From Epibacterium sp. Ofav1-8 (GTDB lineage: Bacteria; Pseudomonadota; Alphaproteobacteria; Rhodobacterales; Rhodobacteraceae), in NCBI RefSeq assembly GCF_022348185.1, contig NZ_JAKRFD010000001.1, forward strand, positions 62,001 through 126,000: DNA of 64,000 nt. The letters are read 5' to 3'. The notes below the pieces were generated by a model that saw only the letters and a list, made by a program, of their open reading frames with translations, did not search any database and had not been told where the DNA came from. Below are positions 32,262-41,218 of the stretch, in pieces; the stretch's first letter is position 1; every line of letters starts with the position of its first letter. Both the position numbers and the translations under genes were made by a program.

Positions 32262-33602
32262 TCACTCCGCGCGGGCGCGCCATTCCTTCCACCGCAGCAC
32301 CGCATTGGCGCCGATCTGCTGGAAGGGCTGCGGTGGCAGCAGTTTGGGGCGGGCCTCGGCGCTGAAGTGGCGTGAGATTTCGCTGCTCTCACCCGCCGCC
32401 AGTTCCGCCGCTGCAATACCGGTGAGGGTGCCGCGCGCCGTGCCAAGCCCATTCTGTACACAGCCGGAAAACACGCCCTCCTCCAGCTGCCGTGTCACAC
32501 TCACTCCATTGAGGCTCAGGCACAGGTGCCCGGCCCAGGCATGCTGCATCTTCATGCCCGCAAGCTGAGGAAAACGCTGATCGAATTTGCGCTGCATCAC
32601 CCGCGCGGCACGGGCCATCTCTCGCGCAGAGGGACGCGTATTGGGCAACAGGGTGGCGCAGGTGCGGGTCACGATGCGGTTGCCGCCCTGTCCGCTGTCG
32701 ATCCGGCGCATGGTGGTGCCCATCGGGTCCGACGGCGTGATGCCCCAGCGCGATGCTCCCCCCAGTCGCGCAAGCGCATCGGCGTCCAGCTCCGGTGTCA
32801 TCACCGCATAGAGGAAGAGCTGCATCAGCCGCCCCTTCTCAAAGCCAAAACTCTCCAGATGGCCATTCACCGTCAGAATCACACGCGGCGTGGTCACCTG
32901 CGCGCCCCTGGTCTTGACCACCCAGTCGGACCCAGTGCGGACAAATCCGGTTACGGGGGAGTTTTCGCAAACCCGCACGCCTGCCCGCTGCAAACCCGCC
33001 GCCAAGCCGCGAATATAGCCTGCGGGCTGCAACATCACCGTGCCCGCCGTATAAAGCCCGCTGATGTAGTGCGCAGAGCCGGTCAACTCCTGCATTGCCT
33101 GCGCATCCAGCATCTCGCTGGCCTCGCCGAGCGACGCAAGATGTGCCGCATAGCTCTGGTTGTGGCGCGCGGCTTCCGGGCTCGCCGCACCATTCACCTT
33201 GCCCGCGCGGTCAAAATAGTCCGGGTTGATTTGATATTCATCCACCGCGCCCCCGGCAAAGGCGATGGCCTGCCGGTTGAGGTCGATCATCCTGCGATCA
33301 TCGCCAGCGCCTGCGTAGTCATCCGACGCGAGGTCATGCGGCAGGTCGATCATAAAGCCGGAGTTGCGCCCGGCCGACCCTTCGGCCAGCCGCCCTGCCT
33401 CCAGCACCACCACACGGGCAGTGGGGTGTAGTTGCATCAGCCGTCGCGCGGCGGAAAACCCTGCAAACCCCGCGCCCACCACGACGAAGTCCGCTGTGGT
33501 GTCTTCGCTCAGCGGCTGAGGGGCCGCTTGCGGGCCGAGGATGCTGTTCCAGGCTGCCGGCCCCTCATGGACCGGCAGTCGCTTGGCCGCGTGGGCCGTC
33601 AA
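32262..33602 (-). CDS. FAD-dependent amine/amino-acid oxidoreductase (DadA/PuuB-like)
   Basis: A 446-residue flavoprotein of the DAO family. The dinucleotide fold VVVGAGFAGFSAARRL lies at about residues 40-55, VVLEAGRLAEGSAGRNSG follows at about 68-86, and the C-terminal part carries HAWAGHLCLSLNGVSV, the second FAD-binding region. These features fit enzymes that oxidise secondary amines such as N-methyl or D-amino acids or gamma-glutamylputrescine. Its start overlaps the aldehyde dehydrogenase stop by 4 bases. In this operon it could oxidise a cyclic or N-methylated amino acid feeding the DapA-like and dehydrogenase steps. Confidence 0.85.
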   Translation of the reverse strand: MTAHAAKRLPVHEGPAAWNSILGPQAAPQPLSEDTTADFVVVGAGFAGFSAARRLMQLHPTARVVVLEAGRLAEGSAGRNSGFMIDLPHDLASDDYAGAGDDRRMIDLNRQAIAFAGGAVDEYQINPDYFDRAGKVNGAASPEAARHNQSYAAHLASLGEASEMLDAQAMQELTGSAHYISGLYTAGTVMLQPAGYIRGLAAGLQRAGVRVCENSPVTGFVRTGSDWVVKTRGAQVTTPRVILTVNGHLESFGFEKGRLMQLFLYAVMTPELDADALARLGGASRWGITPSDPMGTTMRRIDSGQGGNRIVTRTCATLLPNTRPSAREMARAARVMQRKFDQRFPQLAGMKMQHAWAGHLCLSLNGVSVTRQLEEGVFSGCVQNGLGTARGTLTGIAAAELAAGESSEISRHFSAEARPKLLPPQPFQQIGANAVLRWKEWRARAE

Positions 33603-35098
33603 GACACGGCCTCATCCGCGTCGTCGGCAAGGTCGATCCAGATGGTTTTCAGCTGGGTGTATTGGTCATGTGCATGCACGGAATTATCCCGCCCGCCAAA
33701 CCCCGACTGCTTGTAGCCGCCAAAGGGCGTGGAGATGTCCCCCTCGCCAAAGCTGTTCACTGTCACAGTGCCCGCCCGCAAGCTGCGCGCGCCGCGAATG
33801 GCGCGTTTGGCATTGGCGGTGAAGATCGACGCGCAGAGCCCGTATTCGGTGTCATTGGCGATGCGGATGGCCTCGTCAAAGCCGGTAACCTCGATCACGC
33901 TCAACACCGGGCCAAAGATCTCTTCCTGCGCCAGCACCGCGTCATTGCCGGAGACATTGACCACGGTCGCCTCGACAAAAGCGCCATCATGGGATTTGCC
34001 GCCGATCACCACGTCATCGGCCTGTTCCAGATAGCTGCACACCTTGTCGAAATGCGCCTTCGAGACCAGCGCGCCCATGCGGGTTTCGGGGTCCAGCGGA
34101 TCGCCGACGTTCCAGGCCTTGGCGTGGTGGGCAATGCGGTCCAGCAGGTCTGCCTTGACCGATTTATGCACGATCAGCCGCGACGAGGCCGAGCAATTCT
34201 CGCCCATGTTCCAGAACGCGCCCTGCACCAGATGCTGCGCCACCCGGTCGAGGTTCTCGGCGTCGTCCATGACAATGGCGGGGTTCTTGCCGCCCATCTC
34301 CAGAACCACCTCCTTGGCGTTGCTCTCTGCGGAATAGCTGAGGAACCGCTTGCCGGTCACGGTGGAGCCGGTGAAGGACACCATGTCGATGTCCATATGG
34401 CGGCCGATCACCTCGCCCACATCGGCGCCGCCGCCGGGGACCACGTTGAAAACGCCGCGCGGCACGCCGGCCTCATGCGCCAGTTCCGCAACGCGCAGGG
34501 CGGTCAGCGTGGTTTCCTTGGCCGGTTTCACCACCAGCGAGCATCCCGCTGCCAGCGCCGGGCCGATTTTCCACGCCAGCATCAGCAGGGGGAAGTTCCA
34601 GGGCAGAACCAGCCCGACCACGCCAATAGGTTCGCGCACCACCATGGCGATATGATCGTCCGAGGCGGGTGCGACCTGATCGTAGATCTTGTCGATCGCC
34701 TCGGCGTGCCATTTGAGGCAATGGATGGTTTCCGGCACATCCACCGTTTCGCAGTCAAAGATGGTCTTGCCGCTATCAAGGCTCTCCATCACCGCCAGTT
34801 CGCGGGCGTTGCGGGTCAGGAGCTTGCAGAACCGGATCAGCACGTCCTTGCGCTCGGACGGATGCAGACGCGACCAGCGGCCATCCTCAAAGGCCTCGCG
34901 CGCCTTCTCGACGGCAAAATTCACATCCTCCGCCGCGCAGGCGGCGATCTCGGCAAGGGGCGCGCCAGTGGCCGGGTTCACGGTGGTGAAGGTCTTGCCC
35001 GAGGCCGCCGGGCGCGAGGTGCCGTCGATGAAAGCACCGGTCGGCAGGTTCAGGGTCGCGGCAATGGCGCGGTATTCGTCTTGTGTCAGCAGATCCAT
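33599..35098 (-). CDS. NAD(P)-dependent aldehyde dehydrogenase
   Basis: A 499-residue ALDH. Catalytic residues can be read: Cys302 in NMGENCSASSRL and Glu267 in LEMGGK; the fold around PWNFPLLMLAWKIGPALAAG binds the cofactor and FTGSTVTGKR is the phosphate loop. The GENCSASSRL segment resembles PuuC-type enzymes. The start is taken at ATG 35098 with GAGGG upstream; a longer frame from 35128 runs into the preceding gene. It follows the dapA-like gene after 4 bases. The likely substrate is a semialdehyde made by the DapA-like and FAD enzymes, for instance 2-oxoglutarate semialdehyde (inference). Confidence 0.9.
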   Translation of the reverse strand: MDLLTQDEYRAIAATLNLPTGAFIDGTSRPAASGKTFTTVNPATGAPLAEIAACAAEDVNFAVEKAREAFEDGRWSRLHPSERKDVLIRFCKLLTRNARELAVMESLDSGKTIFDCETVDVPETIHCLKWHAEAIDKIYDQVAPASDDHIAMVVREPIGVVGLVLPWNFPLLMLAWKIGPALAAGCSLVVKPAKETTLTALRVAELAHEAGVPRGVFNVVPGGGADVGEVIGRHMDIDMVSFTGSTVTGKRFLSYSAESNAKEVVLEMGGKNPAIVMDDAENLDRVAQHLVQGAFWNMGENCSASSRLIVHKSVKADLLDRIAHHAKAWNVGDPLDPETRMGALVSKAHFDKVCSYLEQADDVVIGGKSHDGAFVEATVVNVSGNDAVLAQEEIFGPVLSVIEVTGFDEAIRIANDTEYGLCASIFTANAKRAIRGARSLRAGTVTVNSFGEGDISTPFGGYKQSGFGGRDNSVHAHDQYTQLKTIWIDLADDADEAVS

Positions 35099-35102
35099 GT
35101 TC

Positions 35103-36020
35103 TTAACCCTCGGCCACGATGTCGGCAATTGTGGTTTTCAGCACGCGCACAACCTGTTCCAGCGCGCGCTTGTCGTCCTTGTTGAGCCCGGTCAGAGGCG
35201 CCCGCATCGCGCCCGCCTCGATCCCGTTGAGGGTGACGCCGTGCTTGATCGTCTGGATGAACTTGCCCCCCTGTTCCAGCACTCGCATCAGGGGCATCAT
35301 CGCCGACATGATCCGACGGCCCTTGGTGTAATTGCCTTCGATCACGCAGGCATTATACAGCGCCACGTGTTCCGCTGGCAGGAAGTTCGACCCGCCGCAG
35401 ACCCAGAAGGGCGCGCCCCAGGCAAAGAACTCCAGCGCCTGATCGTCCATGCCGCAGCCCAGCTGAATATGCGGATAGTCGCGCGCCAGGAGGTGCACCC
35501 GGTTGATGTCGCCAGAGCTTTCCTTGATGCCGCAGAAATTGCGGCTGCGGCCCACGCGGTCGAGGAACTCTTCGCCCATCATGGTACCGGTGCGGTGGGG
35601 GTAGTTGTAGAGCATGATCGGCAGATCCGCCGCCTTGTCGATCGCCAGCGCATTCAATGCGTTTTCACGGTCGGTCGGCACCGAGTAGGGCGGGCTCGCC
35701 AGCAGGATCGAGTCAGCGCCGATCTCCTTGGCCCCCGTGGCCAGCGCAATGGAATCCGGTGTCATCATCGCACCGGTGCCCACCACCAGCGGCAGCCGCC
35801 CGTTCAGGCGTTCCTTGGTAAAGCGCGCCAGCTCCAGCCGCTCCTCGACGGTCTGGGCATAGTTTTCACCGGTCGAGCCCCCACTGATCAGTCCATGCAC
35901 GCCCTGTTCGACGAGGAATTCGACCTGGTCCGCCAAAGCGTCCCACATGACGTCGCCCGCGCCCGTATAGGGCGTGACAACAGGGGTATAGATCCCTTGA
36001 AACTGAAAGATGGGGGGCAT
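35103..36020 (-). CDS. DapA/NanA-family Schiff-base lyase or dehydratase
   Basis: A 305-residue class I aldolase-type TIM barrel. Residue Lys166 in CGIKESSGD is the Schiff-base lysine, Tyr138 in MLYNYPHRTG the proton relay, and GGSTGEN (about 47-53) the carboxylate-binding loop. Metabolic DapA in a lysine pathway is unlikely given the setting next to an ALDH and an FAD oxidoreductase under a GntR regulator. The same trio of families carries out hydroxyproline breakdown (dehydrogenase, 1-pyrroline-4-hydroxy-2-carboxylate deaminase, 2-oxoglutarate semialdehyde dehydrogenase). That is my preferred, unproven, reading. Confidence 0.85.
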   Translation of the reverse strand: MPPIFQFQGIYTPVVTPYTGAGDVMWDALADQVEFLVEQGVHGLISGGSTGENYAQTVEERLELARFTKERLNGRLPLVVGTGAMMTPDSIALATGAKEIGADSILLASPPYSVPTDRENALNALAIDKAADLPIMLYNYPHRTGTMMGEEFLDRVGRSRNFCGIKESSGDINRVHLLARDYPHIQLGCGMDDQALEFFAWGAPFWVCGGSNFLPAEHVALYNACVIEGNYTKGRRIMSAMMPLMRVLEQGGKFIQTIKHGVTLNGIEAGAMRAPLTGLNKDDKRALEQVVRVLKTTIADIVAEG

Positions 36021-36029
36021 CGAAGTCCT

Positions 36030-36773
36030 CTAGGCTGATGTGTTTCGGCTAAACGTCCCCATCGGCACATCCAGCGCCGTTGGCATGACGAACAATTCGA
36101 TCTGGCCGCGCGACAGGTTCCAGTGGTCCTCGGCCAGTTTGGCGGCGGTTGCCTCGTCGCCCGCCTCGATGGCGGCGATGATGGCGTCGTGCTGGTCGGC
36201 GGCCTCGGTGAGGTTTTCCGCCATTTCATTGGTCTGCGGCCGGTAGAAGGTCATGCCGATACGGGCGTGGTCGATCAGCAACCGCTTGAACGACGGCAAC
36301 AGGTAGACATTCGCCGCCATGTCGCCGGTGATCTCGTGGAACCGGTTGTTGGCCAGCGCCCGCTCTGCGCTTGAACCGCTGCGCAGTGCAGCGCGGAAGT
36401 CCTCTTGGGTGGCCTTCAAATCTGCGATCTGGGCCGGTTTTGCATGCTGCGCCGCCAGCCGCAGGATGGCGCCATAGATCATCGGTGCCGCCAGAAAGAA
36501 ATCGCGCAAGGTCGTATAGGACATCTCCGTCACGCGGGCGCCCCGGTTCTCGCGCAGATCAACGTAGCCTTCGCCCGCCAATTGCCGCAGCACCTCGCGC
36601 AGCGGTGTGCGCGACAGGCCGAAGCGTTCCGACAGGTCGCTCTCATCCAGATCCGCCCCGGGCCGCAGCTCCAGGGTCAGGACCTGCTGCTTCAGGCTGT
36701 CATAGAGGGTCGATTTGCGCTGTTTGGCTGCGTCTTTCACCGGGCTTCTCCATCCGAAGGTCTCGTATCGCAT
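36030..36773 (-). CDS. GntR-family transcriptional regulator (FCD/FadR subfamily)
   Basis: A 247-residue regulator. The N-terminal winged HTH (about 20-90) reads DSLKQQVLTLELRPGADLDE...LSERFGLSRTPLREVLRQLAGEGYV, the classic GntR pattern. The all-helical FCD effector domain follows, with RFHEITGDMAAN and HDAIIAAIEAGD carrying the metal-ligand Asp/His positions. It is first in the operon with the dapA-like gene (9-base gap) and divergent from proV. The palindrome TTGTGTACAA between them is a plausible operator, which would link control of degradation and betaine uptake. Confidence 0.9.
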   Translation of the reverse strand: MRYETFGWRSPVKDAAKQRKSTLYDSLKQQVLTLELRPGADLDESDLSERFGLSRTPLREVLRQLAGEGYVDLRENRGARVTEMSYTTLRDFFLAAPMIYGAILRLAAQHAKPAQIADLKATQEDFRAALRSGSSAERALANNRFHEITGDMAANVYLLPSFKRLLIDHARIGMTFYRPQTNEMAENLTEAADQHDAIIAAIEAGDEATAAKLAEDHWNLSRGQIELFVMPTALDVPMGTFSRNTSA

Positions 36774-36839
36774 CAGAATTCATCGAAGCGAGTCTGAGTT
36801 CAATCAGAACCTACGCTTTGTCCTAATTCAAAATACAAT

Positions 36840-36849
36840 TTGTGTACAA
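36840..36849. promoter_or_regulatory. Putative GntR/FCD operator in the divergent region
   Basis: The perfect palindrome TTGTGTACAA has the TNGT-N2-ACNA form common for FCD-type GntR operators. It lies 66 bases upstream of the gntR start and 49 upstream of proV, in an AT-rich stretch (about 36800-36870). Confidence 0.5.
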
Positions 36850-36897
36850 GAAAAAAATCTGCTGTGTTGTGCGCCATAACGAACGCGGAGAAACGTG

Positions 36898-37995
36898 ATG
36901 ACAGACAGGGTCCCAAGCGGGGAAAGCGCGGTGATCGACTGCCGCAATCTATGGAAGATCTTTGGCAAGCGCGCCGATGAGGCGATGAAAGCTGTGCGCG
37001 AACAGGGGCTTGGGAAACTCGAAGTTCGCGATGCATTCGGCTGCGTGGTGGGCGTTCAGGATGCCAGCTTCACCGTCGCCCGGGGCGAGATCTTCTGCAT
37101 CATGGGGCTTTCGGGCTCCGGCAAATCGACCTTGATTCGCCATATCAACCGGCTGATCGAGCCCACATCGGGGCAATTGTTCATCGAAGGGCAGGACGTC
37201 AACGCCCTGTCGGCGCGCGATCTGCGGGGCCTGCGGGCCGAAAAAATCGGCATGGTGTTCCAGAACATGGCGCTGATGCCGCATCGCACGGTGCTGGAAA
37301 ACGTCTCCTTCAGCCAGGAGGTGCGGGGCCATGATGCTCGCGCCCGTCGCGAAACCGCCCTGCGCGCCATTGATGCGGTGGATCTCAACGGTTGGGATCA
37401 GAAATACCCCGACGAGCTGTCGGGCGGCATGCAGCAGCGTGTGGGCCTGGCGCGCGCCATCGCCGCCGATCCGTCCATCCTGTTGATGGACGAACCTTTC
37501 TCTGCCCTTGATCCGCTGATCCGCCGCCAGTTGCAGGACAAGTTCATGGCGCTGTCGGCAAACATGAAGAAGACCACGCTCTTCATCACCCATGACCTCG
37601 ACGAGGCAATCCGCATCGGTGACCGCATCGCCATCATGAAGGACGGCCAGCTGGTTCAGGTCGGCACACCCGAGGACATCGTGACCAACCCGGCCGACGA
37701 CTATGTGGCCGATTTTGTCGCCGGCATTTCCAAGCTGGAACTGATCTCCGCCGGCAAGATCATGGAGCCGGTGGCCGCCTACGAACAGCGCCGCGGTCCG
37801 GTGGACCTGGCGGACTGGCCAGAGGCGCATCCGGACCAGCCGCTCGACGATCTCGTCAACCTGTCCATCGCGACCCAGCATCCGGTGGTGGTGAAGATCG
37901 ACGGCAAACCCCTTGGGATTGTCACCAAGAACGCGCTCTTGCGCGGCATCAAGGGCGAAACCCCGGGCGCGGACGCTGCCCGCGCGGCGCAGTAA
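36898..37995 (+). CDS. proV: Glycine betaine/proline-type ABC transporter ATPase (ProV-like)
   Basis: A 365-residue ATPase with an N-terminal extension of the ProV kind, Walker A GLSGSGKSTLIRHI, Q-loop GMVFQNMALMPHRTV, signature LSGGMQQRVGLARA, Walker B ILLMDEPFSALDP and H-loop ITHDLDEAIRIGD. The C-terminus has one recognisable CBS-like unit (SIATQHPVVVKIDGKPLGIVTKNALL), fewer than the two in ProV/OpuAA that sense ionic strength. ATG 36898 follows GCGGAG; a GTG at 36895 is directly upstream. Likely imports a betaine for the demethylating enzymes nearby rather than for osmoprotection alone. Confidence 0.92.
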   Translation: MTDRVPSGESAVIDCRNLWKIFGKRADEAMKAVREQGLGKLEVRDAFGCVVGVQDASFTVARGEIFCIMGLSGSGKSTLIRHINRLIEPTSGQLFIEGQDVNALSARDLRGLRAEKIGMVFQNMALMPHRTVLENVSFSQEVRGHDARARRETALRAIDAVDLNGWDQKYPDELSGGMQQRVGLARAIAADPSILLMDEPFSALDPLIRRQLQDKFMALSANMKKTTLFITHDLDEAIRIGDRIAIMKDGQLVQVGTPEDIVTNPADDYVADFVAGISKLELISAGKIMEPVAAYEQRRGPVDLADWPEAHPDQPLDDLVNLSIATQHPVVVKIDGKPLGIVTKNALLRGIKGETPGADAARAAQ

Positions 37996-38010
37996 CGGGA
38001 GGGTAGACCC

Positions 38011-38985
38011 ATGGCCGAAGAACAGACTTTCAACATCCTCGATCCGTTTTCCTCGGTCGACCTCGGCATCGCCGACAAGACCGATGGCATCAAGCAGTGG
38101 GCGATTGCCAACCGCGACCTGATCCAGCCGATCAAGGGCTTTTTCAACGAGATGATCGTGGGCATCGACAGCGCGCTCAATGCGGTGCCGCCGCTGGTGA
38201 TGCTGGTGATCCTGGCGCTGATTGCCTGGCAGGCGGCCGGGCCGCGTGTCGGCATTCTGGTGGCGGCCAGCCTCACCTTCCTCGGGTTCCTCGCCCCCAA
38301 TGCCTGGGAGCTGGCGATGACGACGCTGGCGATCGTGGTCTCGGCGGTGATCCTGTGCTTTCTCATTGGGCTGCCGCTCGGCATTTTTGCGGGCAAGAAC
38401 GACCGGTTCGAAGCGCTGATGCGCCCCATCCTCGACACCATGCAGACCATCCCCGCCTTTGTGTATCTGGTGCCGGTGGTGATGCTGATCGGGATCGGCA
38501 ATGTGTCTGGTGTCATCGTGACGATCATCTTTTCGCTGCCGCCGCTGATCCGCCTGACCTCGCTTGGCATTCGTGGCGTCAACCCCTCGGTGGTGGAGGC
38601 GGCGCGTGCCTTTGGCGCCAGCCCATCGCAAGTGCTGTTCAAGGTCGAACTGCCACTTGCCACCCCCACCATCCTCGCCGGTGTGAACCAGACCATCATG
38701 CTGTCGCTGTCGATGGTGGTGATTGCCTCGATGATCGCCGTCAAGGGCCTCGGCAACGAGGTGTTGCGCGCCATGGGGCGGCTTGATGCGGGCAAGGCCA
38801 TCGTCGGTGGCCTCGGCATCGTGATCCTGGCCATCGTGCTCGACCGCATCACCCAGGGCATGGGCCAGTCGGGACGCGAGCGCGGCCACCGTCACTGGTG
38901 GCAGGGCGGTCCCATCGGCGCGGTTCTGCGCCTGCTGTCCAAACCCAAACAGACCGCCACCGGCGATCTGAAAACCGAAACCTGA
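38011..38985 (+). CDS. proW: Glycine betaine/proline-type ABC permease (ProW-like)
   Basis: A 324-residue permease with six or seven hydrophobic helices and a short soluble N-terminus. The EAA coupling loop is LTSLGIRGVNPSVVEAARAFGASPSQVLFKVELPLATPTI, the form used by ProW/OpuAB. The segment DTMQTIPAFVYLVPVVML is also diagnostic. It begins 15 bases after the proV stop. Confidence 0.93.
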   Translation: MAEEQTFNILDPFSSVDLGIADKTDGIKQWAIANRDLIQPIKGFFNEMIVGIDSALNAVPPLVMLVILALIAWQAAGPRVGILVAASLTFLGFLAPNAWELAMTTLAIVVSAVILCFLIGLPLGIFAGKNDRFEALMRPILDTMQTIPAFVYLVPVVMLIGIGNVSGVIVTIIFSLPPLIRLTSLGIRGVNPSVVEAARAFGASPSQVLFKVELPLATPTILAGVNQTIMLSLSMVVIASMIAVKGLGNEVLRAMGRLDAGKAIVGGLGIVILAIVLDRITQGMGQSGRERGHRHWWQGGPIGAVLRLLSKPKQTATGDLKTET

Positions 38986-39009
38986 ACAACACACAGGGAG
39001 ATAACAACC

Positions 39010-39999
39010 ATGTTCAGATCCACACTCACCGCGGCCCTTGCGGCCAGCACATTCCTCGGCACCGCCGCCCTGGCGCAGGACATGCCCGGCGACGGCACCA
39101 CCGTGCGCCCCGTCGTCGGCCTGATCGCCGAGGAATACTTCCAGTCCCGCATCCTGTTCCGCGCGCTGGAGGACCTCGGCTATGAGGTAGCTGAGCCGCT
39201 AGAAACCGAGATCCAGACCGCTCACCTCGCGGTCGGTACTGGCGATGGCGATTTCTACCCGATCCACTGGGGCAATCTCCATCAGGCATTCTTCAACGAG
39301 TCCGGCGGTGACGACGTGCTGGAAAAGGTCGGCCCCTTCGTCGAGGGCATGTTGCAGGGCTATCTGGTGGACAAGGCCAGCTATGATGCGGGCGTCACCA
39401 ACCTCGGCGACCTTCAGGACCCGGACGTTGCGGCGCGGTTCGATGCCGATGGTGACGGCAAGGCGGATCTCGCGGGCTGCGTGCCCGGCTGGGGCTGCGA
39501 GCGCATCATCGAGCATCAGCTGACGGAATATGGCCTGCGCGACACGGTCTCTCACAATCAGGGCGCTTATAACGCGATCATCGCCGACACCATGGCGCGC
39601 AAGGGCAATGGCGATGCGATCCTCTATTACACCTGGACGCCCTATTGGGTCTCCGGCGCGCTGGTGCCGGGGCAGGATGTGGAGTGGCTCGACGTGCCGC
39701 ATACCTCGCTGCCGGATGGGGTTGAGACGGAAACCACCTTCAACGGCAAGAACCTCGGCTTTGCGGTCGACAGCATGTATGTGCTGACCACCGATGATTT
39801 CCTCGCCGAGAACCCGGCCGCGGCAAAACTGTTCGAGGTGGCCCGGCTCGACGTGAATGACATCTCCGCCCAGAACAAGCTGATGGCGGATGGCGAGGAC
39901 AGCTCCGACGACATCGACCGTCATGTGGAGGCGTGGATCGCCGCCCATCAGGCCGACTATGACAGCTGGCTTGAGGCCGCCCGCGCCGCCGCGCAATAA
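39010..39999 (+). CDS. proX: Glycine betaine/proline-type substrate-binding protein (ProX-like)
   Basis: A 329-residue periplasmic protein (OpuAC domain) with signal peptide (about 1-23, cleavage near ALA-QD). Tryptophans expected to form the cation-pi cage for a quaternary ammonium are visible in YPIHWGNLH, CVPGWGCER and YYTWTPYWVSGAL. The Cys pair in GCVPGWGCE is also typical of ProX. It lies 24 bases after proW with an AGGGAG ribosome site. Ligand specificity (glycine betaine, carnitine, proline betaine) cannot be read from sequence alone. Confidence 0.92.
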   Translation: MFRSTLTAALAASTFLGTAALAQDMPGDGTTVRPVVGLIAEEYFQSRILFRALEDLGYEVAEPLETEIQTAHLAVGTGDGDFYPIHWGNLHQAFFNESGGDDVLEKVGPFVEGMLQGYLVDKASYDAGVTNLGDLQDPDVAARFDADGDGKADLAGCVPGWGCERIIEHQLTEYGLRDTVSHNQGAYNAIIADTMARKGNGDAILYYTWTPYWVSGALVPGQDVEWLDVPHTSLPDGVETETTFNGKNLGFAVDSMYVLTTDDFLAENPAAAKLFEVARLDVNDISAQNKLMADGEDSSDDIDRHVEAWIAAHQADYDSWLEAARAAAQ

Positions 40000-40056
40000 T
40001 TCTCTTGCCGTGCTCCTTGCGAGGGGCGCGGCATCCCTCGCCCCGGAGGTCGTACC

Positions 40057-41007
40057 ATGGCAACCCCGCAGCACTTTGTTTTTGCCCTCGTCGAGGATTT
40101 TACCCACATGGCGCTGTCCTGCGCGGTGGATCCCTTGCGCATTGCCAACCTGATCGCGGGCAAGCCGCTCTATCGCTGGTCCTTCGCCTCGGAGGATGGC
40201 GAAACCGCGCGCGCCTCCAACGACTCGCACACATTGGTGCACCACAGCTTTGAGACGGTGCCCGATTGTGACCGGCTGTTTGTGCTCTCCGGCATCCATA
40301 TGAAGGACAAGGACACCAGTCGGCTCATTGCCACCCTGCGCCGCGAACGCGCCCGGGGCACGCTGATCGGCGCCCTGTGTTCGGGGGCCTACATCCTTGC
40401 AAAGGCAGGGTTTCTGGAAGGCATGCAAACGGCGATCCATTGGGATTACCACGACAGTTTCATGGAAACCTTCCCGGAGGTGAACCTGGTCCGCAACGTC
40501 TTTGTCGCCGATGAAAAACATGTGACCGCCTCGGGCGGAACCGCCACCGCCGACCTGATGCTGCACCTGATCGAACGGGACCATGGCTATGACCTCTCCG
40601 TCGCGGTGGCGGATCAGATGGTCTATAACGCCGTGCGCAACGCCACCGCCGCCCAGCGGGTGTCGCTGCAATCGCGCAACGGCATGCGGAACAAGCATCT
40701 GGCCAAGGCCATCCAGGTGATGCACGACAACCTCGAAACGCCGATCTCACCGACGGTCATTGCCCGCGATCTGGGTATTTCCACGCGTCAGCTTGAGCGG
40801 TTGTTCGGCAAATACCTCAATGCCTCGCCCAAGAAGTATTTCATGGAAATGCGTCTCGAACGCGCCCGCCATCTGCTGCTGCAAAGCGAGGCGTCGATCA
40901 CCGAGGTCGCCATGGCCTGTGGTTTCGACAGCCCGGGGCATTTTTCACGTGTCTACCGATCCGCCTTTGGCGTGACCCCGATGTTGCAGCGCGACAGGAT
41001 GAGCTGA
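40057..41007 (+). CDS. GlxA-family AraC-type regulator (GbdR-like)
   Basis: A 316-residue regulator with an N-terminal DJ-1/PfpI-like domain (about 1-180; the nucleophile-elbow position reads IGALCSGAYILAKAG) and a C-terminal AraC HTH pair (about 210-316; ISTRQLERLFGKYLNASPKKYFMEMRLERARHLLLQSEASI then VAMACGFDSPGHFSRVYRSAFGVTP). This architecture includes GbdR and CdhR, which activate glycine betaine and carnitine catabolism. It follows proX by 57 bases on the same strand, so control of the betaine genes is the natural inference. Confidence 0.88.
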   Translation: MATPQHFVFALVEDFTHMALSCAVDPLRIANLIAGKPLYRWSFASEDGETARASNDSHTLVHHSFETVPDCDRLFVLSGIHMKDKDTSRLIATLRRERARGTLIGALCSGAYILAKAGFLEGMQTAIHWDYHDSFMETFPEVNLVRNVFVADEKHVTASGGTATADLMLHLIERDHGYDLSVAVADQMVYNAVRNATAAQRVSLQSRNGMRNKHLAKAIQVMHDNLETPISPTVIARDLGISTRQLERLFGKYLNASPKKYFMEMRLERARHLLLQSEASITEVAMACGFDSPGHFSRVYRSAFGVTPMLQRDRMS

Positions 41008-41016
41008 GGGACATGG

Positions 41017-41036
41017 CGGCGCCCCGTGCGGCGCCG
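41017..41036 (+). terminator. Short hairpin after the GlxA-family gene
   Basis: Perfect 7-bp stem CGGCGCC / GGCGCCG with a 6-base loop, 10 bases past the stop. It lacks a T-tract, so function is uncertain. Confidence 0.4.
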
Positions 41037-41116
41037 AAAAGCCAGGGTTTCAGGGCAGGCCGTTGCCCGTTTTTGCGGTGGGAACGGCGAAGCCGACTCA
41101 GGTTATCCACAATTCG

Positions 41117-41145
41117 TTGACATGATTCGGGTCGATGGTTAACAA
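41117..41145 (+). promoter_or_regulatory. Candidate sigma-70 promoter for the LysM/solute-binding trio
   Basis: TTGACA (41117-41122), 17-base spacer, TAACAA (41140-41145, four of six consensus bases). Lies in the AT-rich gap before the first gene of the trio. Confidence 0.45.
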
Positions 41146-41192
41146 AAGGTAAACGTCAATTCACAAGTCTTGGATCGGTGGCTTTCCGCGCG

Positions 41193-41210
41193 CCGATATA
41201 TTTTTATCGG
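41193..41210 (+). promoter_or_regulatory. Leader hairpin adjoining the ribosome site
   Basis: CCGATA / TATCGG with a U-rich 6-base loop (TATTTT), ending where the GGGGG ribosome-binding stretch of the next gene begins. It could tune access of ribosomes. Confidence 0.4.
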
Positions 41211-41218
41211 GGGTGTTC

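Noticed and set aside
35103-36020. Lysine-biosynthetic DapA
   Set aside because: Context (GntR, ALDH, FAD oxidoreductase operon) points to catabolism, so no dapA symbol is given.
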